Shown here: positions 15,547 to 23,903 of the stretch, piece by piece
How the letters are laid out: the number at the start of each line of letters is the position of its first letter
Position numbering within the stretch: the stretch's first letter is position 1
Assembly (NCBI GenBank): GCA_005799825.1
Contig: SYFT01000075.1
Span: forward strand, 1 to 36,280
Source: Acidobacteriota bacterium
GTDB taxonomy: Bacteria > Acidobacteriota > Vicinamibacteria > Vicinamibacterales > SCN-69-37
DNA: 36,280 nt
Reading direction: 5' to 3'
Program-made: the position numbers and the translations under genes
Notes under the pieces: generated by a model
What the model was told of the DNA's origin: nothing
Databases searched by the model: none
What the model saw: the letters and a program-made list of their open reading frames with translations, nothing else

Positions 15547-16629
15547 ATGGCTGGGTTGACCGATGCCGCGTGGATGGCCCGGGCGATCGCGCTGGCTGAG
15601 CGCGGCCGCGGGCGCACACACCCGAATCCGCTCGTGGGCGCGGTTGTGGTGTCACCTGAGGGCGTCGTGGTCGGCCAAGGCGCGCACCTGGTGGCCGGTG
15701 GTCCCCATGCTGAAGTGATTGCGCTGGACGGTGCCGGGGAACGGGCGCGCGGCGCAACGCTGTATTGCACGCTCGAACCGTGCAGTCACACGGGACGCAC
15801 GGGGCCGTGCGTTGAACGGATCGCGGCGGCCGGCGTTCGGCGCGTAGTCACGGCGATTCAAGATCCCAATCCGCTGGTGGATGGCCGCGGCCACGCCTGG
15901 CTGCGCGAACGCGGTCTTGAAGTGGCAGTCGGCGCCGGCAGAGACGACGCCGAGCGGCAGAACGCGCCGTTCCTCACGTGGATGCGGCATCATCGCCCCT
16001 GGACCGTGCTCAAGACAGTGACGTCGTCTGACGGCTTTGTCGGCCGCGTTGGGGAACGCACCCAACTCTCGGGAGCCGTGGCGGATCGCTGGATGCATCG
16101 CCAGCGGGCGTGGATCGATGCCATTGCGGTGGGCGCCGATACAGTCATGGTGGACGACCCAGAACTGACGGCCCGCGGGCCGTTGCGCACTCGTCCGCTG
16201 ACCAGGGTCGTTTTCGACTGGCGGGGGCGCACATCATCCGGGGCGCGAGTGTGGTCGACCGGCTCGGCCGGTGCCGTCATAATGGTGGTGCTGGATTCGA
16301 CGGTTCAGGCCGCACCGGCGAGGTTTGATGCGATCGCGGCGCAGGGCGTGCGTGTGGATGTGTATGCCACCCGTGATCTGGCTGTCGTGGCGCGCCGGTT
16401 GGCGGAAGCCGGTGTGCAGTCGCTGGTGCTTGAGGGAGGGCCGTCGCTGCAGAAGGCGTGGCTCGACGCAGGATTGGTGGATCACTTGCAGTGGCTGATC
16501 ACCCCCGGCGACCTCGGCCACGGCGTGCCAATGGTGCCCGCGGTGCGGGCGCGGTGCGAGGTGGTGCCCCCAGAGCGGCGGCAGCGGTTCGACACCGACT
16601 GGTTGGTGGAAGAATGTTTACAGGGTTGA
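15547..16629 (+). CDS. ribD: Bifunctional riboflavin deaminase/reductase RibD
   Basis: 360 residues. The N-terminal deaminase domain (1-145) carries the zinc/catalytic motif GGPHAEVIAL (His54, Glu56) and LEPCSHTGRTGPC (Cys79, Cys88). The C-terminal reductase domain has KTVTSSDGFVG, VGADTVMVDDPELTAR and VLEGGPSLQKAWLDAGLVD. It converts the product of GTP cyclohydrolase II through two steps toward the lumazine precursor. It starts 5 nt after ftsY and overlaps ribE by 16 nt. No FMN riboswitch is seen upstream, since the gene is buried in the operon. Confidence 0.96.
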   Translation: MAGLTDAAWMARAIALAERGRGRTHPNPLVGAVVVSPEGVVVGQGAHLVAGGPHAEVIALDGAGERARGATLYCTLEPCSHTGRTGPCVERIAAAGVRRVVTAIQDPNPLVDGRGHAWLRERGLEVAVGAGRDDAERQNAPFLTWMRHHRPWTVLKTVTSSDGFVGRVGERTQLSGAVADRWMHRQRAWIDAIAVGADTVMVDDPELTARGPLRTRPLTRVVFDWRGRTSSGARVWSTGSAGAVIMVVLDSTVQAAPARFDAIAAQGVRVDVYATRDLAVVARRLAEAGVQSLVLEGGPSLQKAWLDAGLVDHLQWLITPGDLGHGVPMVPAVRARCEVVPPERRQRFDTDWLVEECLQG

Positions 16630-17225
16630 TTGAGGCCATAGGCCGGGTCAGTGCCGTTGACGAGCAGCTGGGGGCTTGTCGAATTGCGATCGATACGCCG
16701 CTGGCCGCTGAGCTTGGCCTGGGCGATAGCATCTCGGTCAACGGCGTGTGCCTCACGGTCGTGACGCAGTCAGAAGCCGGGTTTGCCGCCGATGTGTCAC
16801 CCGAGACGCTGCGCGTCACGACGCTCGGCGAATGGCGCGTGGGCCGGCGGGTGAACCTCGAGCGTCCGATGCGCGCCGACGATCGCCTAGGCGGGCACTT
16901 CGTGCTGGGCCATGTGGACGCGGTGGCCGAGTTGACCACCGTGCGTGCTGAGGGCGATTGTTACTGGCTTGAGTTCCGGGTGCCTCACCCAATCGAGGCG
17001 TGCCTGATTCTCAAGGGGTCGATCAGTATCGACGGGATCAGCCTGACTATTGCGGCACTCACGGAAAAGTTGTGTGCTGTGCAGATTGTGCCGCATACGT
17101 GGGCTCAGACCGCGCTGCCTGATCTGGCGACCGGTGCGTCGGTGAATGTCGAAGGTGACGTGCTCGGCAAGTACGTAGCCCGCATGATGTCGTTGCAGTC
17201 TTTTGAAGGGATGAGTCGCAAGTGA
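16614..17225 (+). CDS. ribE: Riboflavin synthase, alpha subunit
   Basis: 203 residues from the ATG at 16614, giving the hallmark start MFTGLIEAIGRV. Two lumazine-binding barrels follow: the first includes GDSISVNGVCLTV and FAADVSPETLRVTTLG, the second KGSISIDGISLTIA and VQIVPHTWAQTALPDL. The segment LGGHFVLGHVDAV lies at the join. The enzyme dismutates two dimethylribityllumazine molecules to riboflavin. It begins 16 nt inside ribD and overlaps ribBA by 4 nt. Lumazine synthase (ribH), which supplies its substrate, is not in the window. Confidence 0.96.
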   Translation: MFTGLIEAIGRVSAVDEQLGACRIAIDTPLAAELGLGDSISVNGVCLTVVTQSEAGFAADVSPETLRVTTLGEWRVGRRVNLERPMRADDRLGGHFVLGHVDAVAELTTVRAEGDCYWLEFRVPHPIEACLILKGSISIDGISLTIAALTEKLCAVQIVPHTWAQTALPDLATGASVNVEGDVLGKYVARMMSLQSFEGMSRK

Positions 17226-18466
17226 AAAGCGCCAGTCTTCGTCTAGCCAAGGGCCGCAAGGCTTCGCCGTTCGCGCCTATCGACAAGGCCGTGGCCGCCT
17301 TTCGGGAAGGGCAGATGCTTGTGGTGATCGACGACGAGCATCGTGAGAATGAAGGGGACCTGACGATGGCGGCATCGAAGGTCACACCCGACGCGATCAA
17401 CTTCATGGTGAAACACGGGCGTGGACTCGTGTGCCTCTCGATGACGCCCGAGCGGCTGATGGACCTTGAGGTGCCGCTTGAAGTCAGCGACAACTCGTCG
17501 CGGCGTGAAACTGCGTTCTGCGTGTCGATCGATGCGCGTACCGGGACGTCCACCGGAGTATCGGCGGCCGACCGAGCGCATACCGTCAAGGTGGCCATCG
17601 ACCCGAACACGAAGCCGAAGGACCTGGCGCGGCCGGGGCACGTCTTCCCGCTGCGAGCCCGTCCGGGCGGCGTGCTGGTGCGCGCGGGCCATACCGAGGC
17701 GGCGGTGGACCTGGCGCGTATGGCCGGCCTCGAGCCGGCCGGCGTTATCTGCGAAATCCTGAACGAAGACGGCACCATGGCGCGCGTGCCTGAACTGACG
17801 AAGTTCGCGCGCAAGCACAAGCTGTTGATGATCACCATCGCAGACCTGATTCGGTATCGCATGCGTACCGAGAGCCTGGTGAAGCGGATGGCACGCGCGG
17901 CGTTGCCAACGGCGCATGGGCCGTTCGACGTCTATGCGTTTGAATCGGGTCTTGATGGGGAAACGCACGTGGCGCTTGTGCGCGGCGATGTGGGGGCTGG
18001 AGAGCGGATTATGGTGCGCGTGCACTCGAAGTGCCTCACGGGAGACGTGTTCCACTCGTCGCGGTGTGACTGTGGCCTTCAACTCGATCGCGCCATGGCG
18101 CTCATCGCGGCCGAAGGGCAGGGCGTATTGCTCTATCTGAACCAGGAAGGTCGAGGCATCGGCCTGGCTAACAAGATCAAGGCCTACGAGTTGCAGGACC
18201 AGGGGCTCGATACCGTCGAGGCCAACGAAAAACTCGGGTTCAAACCCGACCAGCGTGACTACGGAATTGGTGCGCAGATCCTGCGCGACCTGGGTGTGCG
18301 GACGATGCGCTTGCTGACCAACAATCCGCGGAAGTTCGTGGGGCTGGAAGGGTACGGGTTGTCGGTCGTGGAATCGGTGCCACTCGAAATTCCCGCCACC
18401 GAGTTCACGCGCCGCTATATGAAAACGAAGAAAGACAAGCTCGGCCACAAACTTTCATCGGTGTAG
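17222..18466 (+). CDS. ribBA: Bifunctional DHBP synthase / GTP cyclohydrolase II
   Basis: 414 residues, GTG start. The N-terminal 3,4-dihydroxy-2-butanone-4-phosphate synthase (about 17-215) shows DDEHRENEGDLTMAA, HGRGLVCLSM, and RAGHTEAAVDLARMAGL with GVICEILNEDGTMAR. The C-terminal GTP cyclohydrolase II (about 222-414) has zinc ligands Cys271, Cys282 and Cys284 (CLTGDVFHSSRCDCG), YLNQEGRGIGLANKI and the late LTNNPRKFVGLEGYGL. The two halves supply both entry branches of riboflavin synthesis. This is the last gene of the 10101-18466 run; a palindromic element begins 12 nt after its stop. Confidence 0.97.
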   Translation: MKSASLRLAKGRKASPFAPIDKAVAAFREGQMLVVIDDEHRENEGDLTMAASKVTPDAINFMVKHGRGLVCLSMTPERLMDLEVPLEVSDNSSRRETAFCVSIDARTGTSTGVSAADRAHTVKVAIDPNTKPKDLARPGHVFPLRARPGGVLVRAGHTEAAVDLARMAGLEPAGVICEILNEDGTMARVPELTKFARKHKLLMITIADLIRYRMRTESLVKRMARAALPTAHGPFDVYAFESGLDGETHVALVRGDVGAGERIMVRVHSKCLTGDVFHSSRCDCGLQLDRAMALIAAEGQGVLLYLNQEGRGIGLANKIKAYELQDQGLDTVEANEKLGFKPDQRDYGIGAQILRDLGVRTMRLLTNNPRKFVGLEGYGLSVVESVPLEIPATEFTRRYMKTKKDKLGHKLSSV

Positions 18467-18478
18467 AGTGCGGATCAG

Positions 18479-18698
18479 TTTCCACCATGAAGGGCATGAA
18501 GTTCCATGAAGGCGCGTGGGTGAGTGCCGCCTTTGGCGGCATGCACGAACAGAGGGCGGGTCCACGTGAACACACCGTCAACCCCACCCGGTGCGTTCAC
18601 TTGAGCCCTCCCTCCGTTCGCGCAGCCCGGCGGGAGCCGGGCCCTCAACCACGCGTGTCAGCCATCTTCATGGATCTTCATGATCTTCATGGTAGAAA
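18479..18698. repeat. Palindromic miniature element (about 220 bp) with long imperfect inverted ends
   Basis: The left arm (18479-18511) and right arm (18666-18698) match as inverted repeats at 29 of 33 positions; both are built of CATGAAG units. A further pair of 12-nt inner arms (about 18513-18524 and 18644-18655, CTCA[C/A]CCACGCG) matches at 11 of 12, with a 10-nt insertion on the right side. Between them are nested hairpins: TGCCGCC-TTT-GGCGGCA (18525-18541), GTGAAC...GTTCAC (18566-18600) and GCCCGG-CGGGAG-CCGGGC (18625-18642). No coding capacity and no target duplication identified. A partial relative (TTTCATGGAACGTCATGGTG) lies at 25498-25517. Confidence 0.75.
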
Positions 18699-19545
18699 AA
18701 AATCTTCAGGGCGAATCGTCGCTGCTGTCCTGACGGCGGTCCTTGGTGCGGGACTGGTGCTTTCCGCGCAGGAGCCGGCAAAGCTCGACACCTCACTGCC
18801 CGCACTGCTGGTGCGGCTGGGCGCGTCTATCGACACCTTTGAGAAAAATCTGGCGACCGTTGTCTCCGAAGAGCGCTATTTCCAGGAGGTCGCGCCGATC
18901 CACGGTTTGTTCGGTGACAAGCGCACCCTGCGTTCGGACCTGCTTTTGGCCAAGGCCGGTGAGATGGGCTGGGTGGCCTTCCGGGACGTCTACGAGGTGG
19001 ACGGCAAGGAAGTCCGCGATCGCACCGACCGTCTGGTAGACCTGTTCATCAAGCCGACTGGCGACAGCGCCGCCCAGGTCAAGAAGATCGTCGAGGCGAG
19101 TTCGCGCCTGAACCTTGGTTGGGTCAGCCGGAACATCAACGTGCCCACGATGGTCCTGCAATACGCGAGGACAGCCGAGCAGCACCGGTCCGAGTTTAAG
19201 CGGGGCGGCACTCTAGAGGTGTCGGGGATCGAGGCCCGTGAAATCCGGTTCCAGGAGCGCAAAAAGCCCCGGTTTGTCGAAACCCGCGACGGGGCAGCCG
19301 CCTCCGGCAAGTTCTGGATCGAGGAATCATCCGGGCGGGTGCTGCGAACCGAGTTAAAAATCAATACAGGGTCCACCTCCGCCGTGGTGACAGTGGGGTA
19401 TATCGAACAGCCCAAATTGGGGCTTTGGCTGCCGTTTTTGATGAGTGAACGCTACTCGACCCCCCGGCAGCCTGTCATCACCGGCCGGGCCACCTATGAC
19501 AACTTCCGCCGCTTCGACGTCGCCGTCGAGACGATCATCAAGTAG
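18670..19545 (+). CDS. Exported protein of unknown function (family shared with 548-898 remnant)
   Basis: 291 residues from the ATG at 18670; an in-frame ATG at 18487 lies inside the repeat element and gives a low-complexity leader, so it is not preferred. The N-terminus MDLHDLHGRKK is encoded by the inverted repeat arm itself, followed by a signal-peptide-like hydrophobic stretch (IVAAVLTAVLGAGLVLSAQ). The mature part begins with a helical SIDTFEKNLATVVSEERYFQ segment, then mainly beta pattern, with FRDVYEVDGKEVRDRTDR, GKFWIEESSGRVLRTELKI and a final ITGRATYDNFRRFDVAVETI. This looks like an acidobacterial secreted family of unknown function. The start-region fusion to a repeat is unusual. 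No catalytic motif seen. Confidence 0.75.
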   Translation: MDLHDLHGRKKSSGRIVAAVLTAVLGAGLVLSAQEPAKLDTSLPALLVRLGASIDTFEKNLATVVSEERYFQEVAPIHGLFGDKRTLRSDLLLAKAGEMGWVAFRDVYEVDGKEVRDRTDRLVDLFIKPTGDSAAQVKKIVEASSRLNLGWVSRNINVPTMVLQYARTAEQHRSEFKRGGTLEVSGIEAREIRFQERKKPRFVETRDGAAASGKFWIEESSGRVLRTELKINTGSTSAVVTVGYIEQPKLGLWLPFLMSERYSTPRQPVITGRATYDNFRRFDVAVETIIK

Positions 19546-19569
19546 AACGGGTCGGATTCCAGATTCCCG

Positions 19570-19598
19570 TTCCCAGATCGCCGATTCTGCATTAAAAT
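19570..19598 (+). promoter_or_regulatory. Possible promoter of the ffh-rpsP operon
   Basis: TTCCCA (19570-19575) and TAAAAT (19593-19598, 5 of 6 to TATAAT) with a 17-nt spacer, 75 nt before the ffh start. The surrounding 19546-19672 gap contains GATTCC/GATTCCC/GATCGCC repeats and no other feature I can see. Confidence 0.4.
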
Positions 19599-19672
19599 CA
19601 GCGTTTGCGTCTGAACCGGTGAGGGCCACAGACGGGGTGTGGCGTCGGGGTCGGACAGGCGGCGTGAACGGT

Positions 19673-21046
19673 ATGTTGGAGTCGCTTAGCACGCGTCTAC
19701 AGGACGTTTTCAGGTCGCTTCGGGGCGAGGTGCGCCTGAGCGAAGCGAGTGTTGACGCCGCGCTGCGCGAGATTCGACTCGCGCTGCTCGAAGCCGACGT
19801 CAACTTCCGGGTCGTCAAGGCGTTTATCGACCGGGTGCGGGCGAAGGCGATTGGCGACGAGGTGCTGCGCAGCTTGTCGCCGGCCCAGCAGGTGGTGCGG
19901 ATTGTCCGCGACGAGATGCTGGCGCTCTTCGGGGATGTCACCGGGGGGCTGATGCCGGATGCGCGGTCGCCCCGCGTGGTGTTGATGCTGGGGCTGCAGG
20001 GCTCGGGCAAGACGACGACCTCGGCAAAGCTAGCCCGATGGCTGGTGGCGCAGGGGAAACATCCGATGCTGGTGTCCACCGACGTGCGTCGGCCGGCGGC
20101 CATTCAGCAGTTGTCGGTGCTGGCGGGGCAGGTGGGTGTGCGGGTGCACGACCCGGCGGGTGAGATGGACCCGGTGGTGCGTGCGTCGGGCGCGTTGGCG
20201 CAGACGAAGTTGCTCGGGTTCGACACGCTGATCGTTGACACCGCGGGACGGTTGCACAGCGACGACGAGCTGATGGCCGAGCTCGAGGCGATTGCGTCGG
20301 CGGTGGGTCCGACGGATCGGTTGTACGTCGCCGACGCGATGACCGGTCAGGACGCGATTCGGAGCGCGGGTGAGTTCAACGCGCGGATGAGCGTGCCTGG
20401 GACGGGCAACGGCGTCACCGGCGTGGTGCTCACCAAGCTCGACGGTGATGCCCGGGGTGGCGCGGCGTTGTCGGTGGTGGGCGTGGTCGGTGTGCCGATT
20501 GCGTTTGTGGGTGTGGGCGAGCGGCCACAGGATTTCGAGCCGTTCCATGCGGACCGGCTGGTGTCACGGCTGCTGGGGATGGGCGACATCCTCACTCTCA
20601 TCGAACGCGCTGAGGGCGCGCTTGATGCGGAGAGCCGAGAGAAGCTCGAGAAGAAGACGCGTCTCGATGACTTTACGCTGGATGATTTTGCAGACCAGCT
20701 GCGCACCATCACGAAGATGGGGCCGCTGGACCAGGTGCTCGGGATGATTCCCGGACTGGGCGCGATGAAGGAACTGAACGCACAGCGCGCTCAGGTGGAT
20801 GGCAAACAGGTGGGCCGGGTGCAGGCGATCATCAGTTCGATGACGATTGAGGAGCGCCAGGACCACCAGTTGCTGAACGGCAGCCGTCGCAAGCGCATCG
20901 CGCGCGGCAGCGGCACGTCGGTGGAAGAGGTCAATCGGGTGCTGAAGCAGTTTGTCGATATGCGCAAGATGCTCAAGACAATGAGCGGCGCAGGCGGTGG
21001 ACTTAAAGGCAAGCAGCGCCTGATGGGCATGCTGCGTGGCAGGTAG
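19673..21046 (+). CDS. ffh: Signal recognition particle protein Ffh (SRP54)
   Basis: 457 residues from the ATG at 19673 (MLESLSTRLQDVFRSLRG); earlier in-frame starts give non-family sequence. N domain followed by the G domain with P-loop GLQGSGKTTTSAKLA, STDVRRPAAIQQL, VDTAGRLHSDDELMAEL and LTKLDGDARGGAAL, then the methionine-rich M domain (about 320-457) with LGMIPGLGAMKEL, IISSMTIEERQ and RIARGSGTSVEEVNRVLKQF, which binds SRP RNA and signal peptides. It is the first gene of a translation-related operon (rpsP follows 14 nt later). The SRP RNA gene is not seen here. Confidence 0.97.
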   Translation: MLESLSTRLQDVFRSLRGEVRLSEASVDAALREIRLALLEADVNFRVVKAFIDRVRAKAIGDEVLRSLSPAQQVVRIVRDEMLALFGDVTGGLMPDARSPRVVLMLGLQGSGKTTTSAKLARWLVAQGKHPMLVSTDVRRPAAIQQLSVLAGQVGVRVHDPAGEMDPVVRASGALAQTKLLGFDTLIVDTAGRLHSDDELMAELEAIASAVGPTDRLYVADAMTGQDAIRSAGEFNARMSVPGTGNGVTGVVLTKLDGDARGGAALSVVGVVGVPIAFVGVGERPQDFEPFHADRLVSRLLGMGDILTLIERAEGALDAESREKLEKKTRLDDFTLDDFADQLRTITKMGPLDQVLGMIPGLGAMKELNAQRAQVDGKQVGRVQAIISSMTIEERQDHQLLNGSRRKRIARGSGTSVEEVNRVLKQFVDMRKMLKTMSGAGGGLKGKQRLMGMLRGR

Positions 21047-21060
21047 AAGGAGACAGACAG

Positions 21061-21330
21061 ATGGTTGTAATTCGTATGCGGCGGGCGGGTTCGAAGAACC
21101 GGGCCTTTTTCCGCATTGTCGTGACCGAGTCGGCGGCCGCACGTGAGGGCCGCTTCATTGAGATTCTCGGCCACTATAATCCGCGCACAGCGCCAGAGAC
21201 GTTGGTGATCGACCGCGAGCGGTTGGCGCACTGGGTGAAGAGCGGCGCGACGCCGTCCGACACGCTGCGCACGTTGCTGGCCCGCGCACCGGTGGCACCG
21301 GTGCAGGAAGCCACTCCGGCCGCATCGTGA
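21061..21330 (+). CDS. rpsP: 30S ribosomal protein S16
   Basis: 89 residues, the usual S16 length. It begins MVVIRMRRAGSKNRAFFRIV, with the conserved VVTESAAAREGRFIEILGHY and NPRTAPETLVIDRERLAHWV segments. S16 binds 16S rRNA early in 30S assembly. An AGAAGGAG-type ribosome site lies just upstream of the ATG. The stop overlaps the KH-protein start by 4 nt. The rpsP-KH-rimM-trmD-rplS order is widely conserved. Confidence 0.98.
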   Translation: MVVIRMRRAGSKNRAFFRIVVTESAAAREGRFIEILGHYNPRTAPETLVIDRERLAHWVKSGATPSDTLRTLLARAPVAPVQEATPAAS

Positions 21331-21569
21331 GCCGGGCGCGCGACGTCGTGGACGTGGTGGCGCGCGCACTGGCGAGCCAGCCCGACGAGGTGGACGTGGT
21401 GGAGTACGAGCGCCGCGACCAGACCGTTGTGGAACTGACGATGGCGCCGGGCGACCTGGGCCGCGTCATCGGCCGGCAGGGGCGGACTGCCACGGCGGTA
21501 CGGACGCTGGCGGCTGCGGCCGCGGAACTCGACGGCCTTCGGGTCAGCGTTGATTTCCGCGACGACTAG
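21327..21569 (+). CDS. khpA: KH-domain RNA-binding protein (KhpA-like)
   Basis: 80 residues with a GTG start overlapping the rpsP stop. It is a single KH domain: the GDLGRVIGRQGRTATAVRTL stretch contains the GxxG RNA-contact loop (GRQG). Family members (YlqC/KhpA) bind RNA, often paired with KhpB, and influence ribosome or cell-size control. Its place between rpsP and rimM is the standard one. Confidence 0.93.
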   Translation: MSRARDVVDVVARALASQPDEVDVVEYERRDQTVVELTMAPGDLGRVIGRQGRTATAVRTLAAAAAELDGLRVSVDFRDD

Positions 21570-21583
21570 CAGATCGGGCAGGC

Positions 21584-22141
21584 GTGGACTGGGCGTCGAT
21601 GGTGCAGGTCGGTCTGGTGGTGCGGCCGCACGGCCTGCGTGGCCAGGTGGTGATTGCGCCAGACACCGACTTCGGCGACCAGCGGTTCGCCGTCGGCGCT
21701 CAGGTGTGGCGCCAGTCGGGTCCGGGTCTGTCGGCCTTGACGGTGGCGCACAGTCATCCGCAGGGAGACCGGTGGGTGGTGGCTTTCGAAGGGGTGACCG
21801 CAGTGGAGGCCGCCGAGGGCTTGCGCGGAGTTGAACTGCGCATTCCGGAAGACGCGCGAATGCCACTGGGGCCTGACGAGTACTACCTCTACGACCTTGT
21901 GGGCTGCCAGGTGCGGACGGGCGCGGGAGTTGAGGTGGGCCGGGTGAAAGCGGTCTACACGGGGGCGGGCGGCGCGCTGCTGGGGGTCGATCGAAACGGT
22001 GCCGAGGTGCTGGTGCCGCTGGTGAAGGCGATGTGCCCGGAGATCGATGTGGTGGGCCGACGGATAGTGGTGGATCCGCCCGAGGGGCTACTGGACGTCA
22101 ACGTGCCGGGCCGCCCAGGGCAAGAGCGGGAAGCGGAGTGA
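21584..22141 (+). CDS. rimM: 16S rRNA processing protein RimM
   Basis: 185 residues from GTG at 21584 (ATG at 21599 is an alternative giving [16 protein letters not shown]). RimM assists 30S head maturation and binds S19. The N-terminal barrel shows [16 protein letters not shown] and the PRC-barrel part starts at [16 protein letters not shown], continuing to [20 protein letters not shown] and ending in [10 protein letters not shown]. Its stop overlaps the trmD start (TGATG), typical of this operon. Confidence 0.95.
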   Translation: MDWASMVQVGLVVRPHGLRGQVVIAPDTDFGDQRFAVGAQVWRQSGPGLSALTVAHSHPQGDRWVVAFEGVTAVEAAEGLRGVELRIPEDARMPLGPDEYYLYDLVGCQVRTGAGVEVGRVKAVYTGAGGALLGVDRNGAEVLVPLVKAMCPEIDVVGRRIVVDPPEGLLDVNVPGRPGQEREAE

Positions 22142-22893
22142 TGATGACGACGATTGACGTCGTGACGATCTTCCCGGCGATGATCGACGCGGTGTTGTCG
22201 GAAGGCGTCGTGGGCCGCGCGAGGAGCAAGGGTGTGGTGGATGTGAAAGCGCGTGACCTGCGCGACTACACGTCCGACAAACACCGGGTGGTAGACGATA
22301 TGCCCTTTGGCGGCGGACCGGGCATGGTGCTGAAGCCCGAGCCGTTGTTCCGTGCTGTGGAGGAGATTGCCGCGGAGCGAGGCGTGGCCGACGCGGTGGT
22401 GCTGATGACGCCGCAGGGACGGCCGCTCTCACACGCCGAGGCGCTGCGCTTCAGCCGCATGTCACGCATCGTCGTGTTGTGTGGCCGGTATGAAGGGGTT
22501 GACGAGCGCGTGGCAGAGACGCTCGTGACGGATGAGATTTCGATTGGGGACTACGTGGTGACGGGTGGTGAACTCCCGGCCCTGGTCCTGGTGGATGCGG
22601 TGGTGAGGTTGATCCCCGGCGTGGTGGGGGACGAGTCGTCGGTGGAGCAGGACTCGTTTGTCAGCGGATTGCTTGATCATCCGCACTACACGCGGCCGGC
22701 GGTGTTTCGTGGACTTGCGGTGCCTGAGGTGTTGTCGAGCGGGCATCACGGGGCGATTGAAGAGTGGCGGGCAGGGCAGCGGTTGGCGCGTACGAAGGCG
22801 CGGCGACCCGATCTGCTGAAGAAGCCCGGTCTGCAGAAGAAGTTAGACCTGCTGAAGAAGTTCGAAGAGTCGGAAAAGGAGCACAGCTCATGA
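22141..22893 (+). CDS. trmD: tRNA (guanine-37-N1)-methyltransferase
   Basis: 250 residues from the ATG at 22141 (a second ATG follows at once). TrmD methylates G37 of tRNAs with SAM and prevents +1 frameshifting. The trefoil-knot SAM site is visible as [14 protein letters not shown] and [19 protein letters not shown]; other marks are [16 protein letters not shown] and [16 protein letters not shown]. The C-terminus is odd: three tandem 18-bp units (22810-22863) encode [12 protein letters not shown] and DLLKKF. rplS starts at the stop codon (ATGA overlap). Confidence 0.97.
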   Translation: MMTTIDVVTIFPAMIDAVLSEGVVGRARSKGVVDVKARDLRDYTSDKHRVVDDMPFGGGPGMVLKPEPLFRAVEEIAAERGVADAVVLMTPQGRPLSHAEALRFSRMSRIVVLCGRYEGVDERVAETLVTDEISIGDYVVTGGELPALVLVDAVVRLIPGVVGDESSVEQDSFVSGLLDHPHYTRPAVFRGLAVPEVLSSGHHGAIEEWRAGQRLARTKARRPDLLKKPGLQKKLDLLKKFEESEKEHSS

Positions 22894-23234
22894 ATGCGTT
22901 AGAGATGATTGAACGTCCCCACTTGGTGGCGAGGCCCGACATGCGTTCGGGTGACACCGTGCGTGTACACGTGAAAGTGCGCGAAGGCGACAAGGAACGA
23001 ATTCAGGTCTACGAGGGCATGGTCATTGGCATGCACCGTGGCGGATCGCGCGCGTCGGTGACCGTGCGCAAGGTATCGTTCGGCCAGGGGGTCGAGCGTA
23101 TCTTCCCGCTGCACTCGCCGACCGTGGACAAGATCGAGATTATTCGTAGCGCCAAGATCCGCCGCGCGAAGCTGTACTTCCTGCGTGAACTGCGCGGCAA
23201 GGCCGCCCGCATGAAGGAAAAGCGCCGCACGTAG
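22890..23234 (+). CDS. rplS: 50S ribosomal protein L19
   Basis: 114 residues from the ATG at 22890 ([18 protein letters not shown]). Family signatures are [60 protein letters not shown] and [20 protein letters not shown]19 sits at the 30S/50S interface. The open frame extends upstream inside trmD in a different frame, but that extension is Ala/Glu-rich and not L19-like. 16 nt to rnhB. Confidence 0.98.
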   Translation: MNALEMIERPHLVARPDMRSGDTVRVHVKVREGDKERIQVYEGMVIGMHRGGSRASVTVRKVSFGQGVERIFPLHSPTVDKIEIIRSAKIRRAKLYFLRELRGKAARMKEKRRT

Positions 23235-23250
23235 GGCGTCCGGGGCCGAC

Positions 23251-23886
23251 ATGGCGAAAGCCCGGGCGTCGCGCGCAATCGAAAACGCCGCGCGGCGTCT
23301 CGGCGTAGTGCATGTGGCCGGTGTGGATGAAGTGGGGCGCGGATGTCTGGCGGGGCCGGTGGTGGCCGCTGCGGTCATCCTGCACCCCGATCACCACGTG
23401 GCTGGTGTGGCCGACTCGAAACTCCTGTCGGCCGGGATCCGAGAGCGCCTGTCGTCTGAGATCATGGCTTCGGCCGTGGCGTGCGCCGTTAGTATGGTGG
23501 AGGCTGACGAGATCGATCGGCTCAACATCCATCGTGCGTCGCTCCGCGCCATGCATCTAGCCGTGATGGCCCTGGTTCCCCTACCGGGCCTGGTGCTTAT
23601 CGACGGGTTTCCCATTCCCCAACTTGTGCTCGCGCAACGGGCGCTAGTCGGCGGCGATCGGACAGTGAGCGCCATTGCTGCCGCCTCGATTGTGGCCAAG
23701 GTGCATCGTGATCGACTCATGCGGGAGCTGCACGATCGGGACCCGCGGTATGGATTCGACCAGCACAAGGGCTACGCCACGGCCGAACATCTGGCGGCCG
23801 TAGATCGGTGGGGCTATTCGGCAGCTCACCGGCGCACGTTTCGCCAACGGACGCTGTTTTCTCCGTCTGATACGATGCGTGACTAG
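23251..23886 (+). CDS. rnhB: Ribonuclease HII
   Basis: 211 residues. RNase HII cuts the RNA strand of RNA/DNA hybrids and single ribonucleotides in DNA. The catalytic acidic motif is VDEVGRGCLAGPVVAAAVIL (Asp and Glu of DExGRG), with DSKLLSAGIRERL, LVLIDGF (third Asp) and the DRTVSAIAAASIVAKVHRDRLM and HKGYATAEHL segments. The first about 20 residues (MAKARASRAIENAARRLGVV) are slightly longer than usual. Follows rplS in the same operon. Confidence 0.96.
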   Translation: MAKARASRAIENAARRLGVVHVAGVDEVGRGCLAGPVVAAAVILHPDHHVAGVADSKLLSAGIRERLSSEIMASAVACAVSMVEADEIDRLNIHRASLRAMHLAVMALVPLPGLVLIDGFPIPQLVLAQRALVGGDRTVSAIAAASIVAKVHRDRLMRELHDRDPRYGFDQHKGYATAEHLAAVDRWGYSAAHRRTFRQRTLFSPSDTMRD

Positions 23887-23903
23887 CCTCTGGAGAAACT
23901 GCC

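Noticed and set aside
15541-15547. Possible FMN riboswitch before ribD
   Set aside because: ribD begins 5 nt after ftsY, leaving no room, and no RFN-type conserved segments are seen upstream within ftsY.
17243-18448. 401-codon open frame antisense to ribBA
   Set aside because: RibBA is unambiguous on the plus strand with all catalytic motifs; the antisense product is His/Arg-rich and motif-free.
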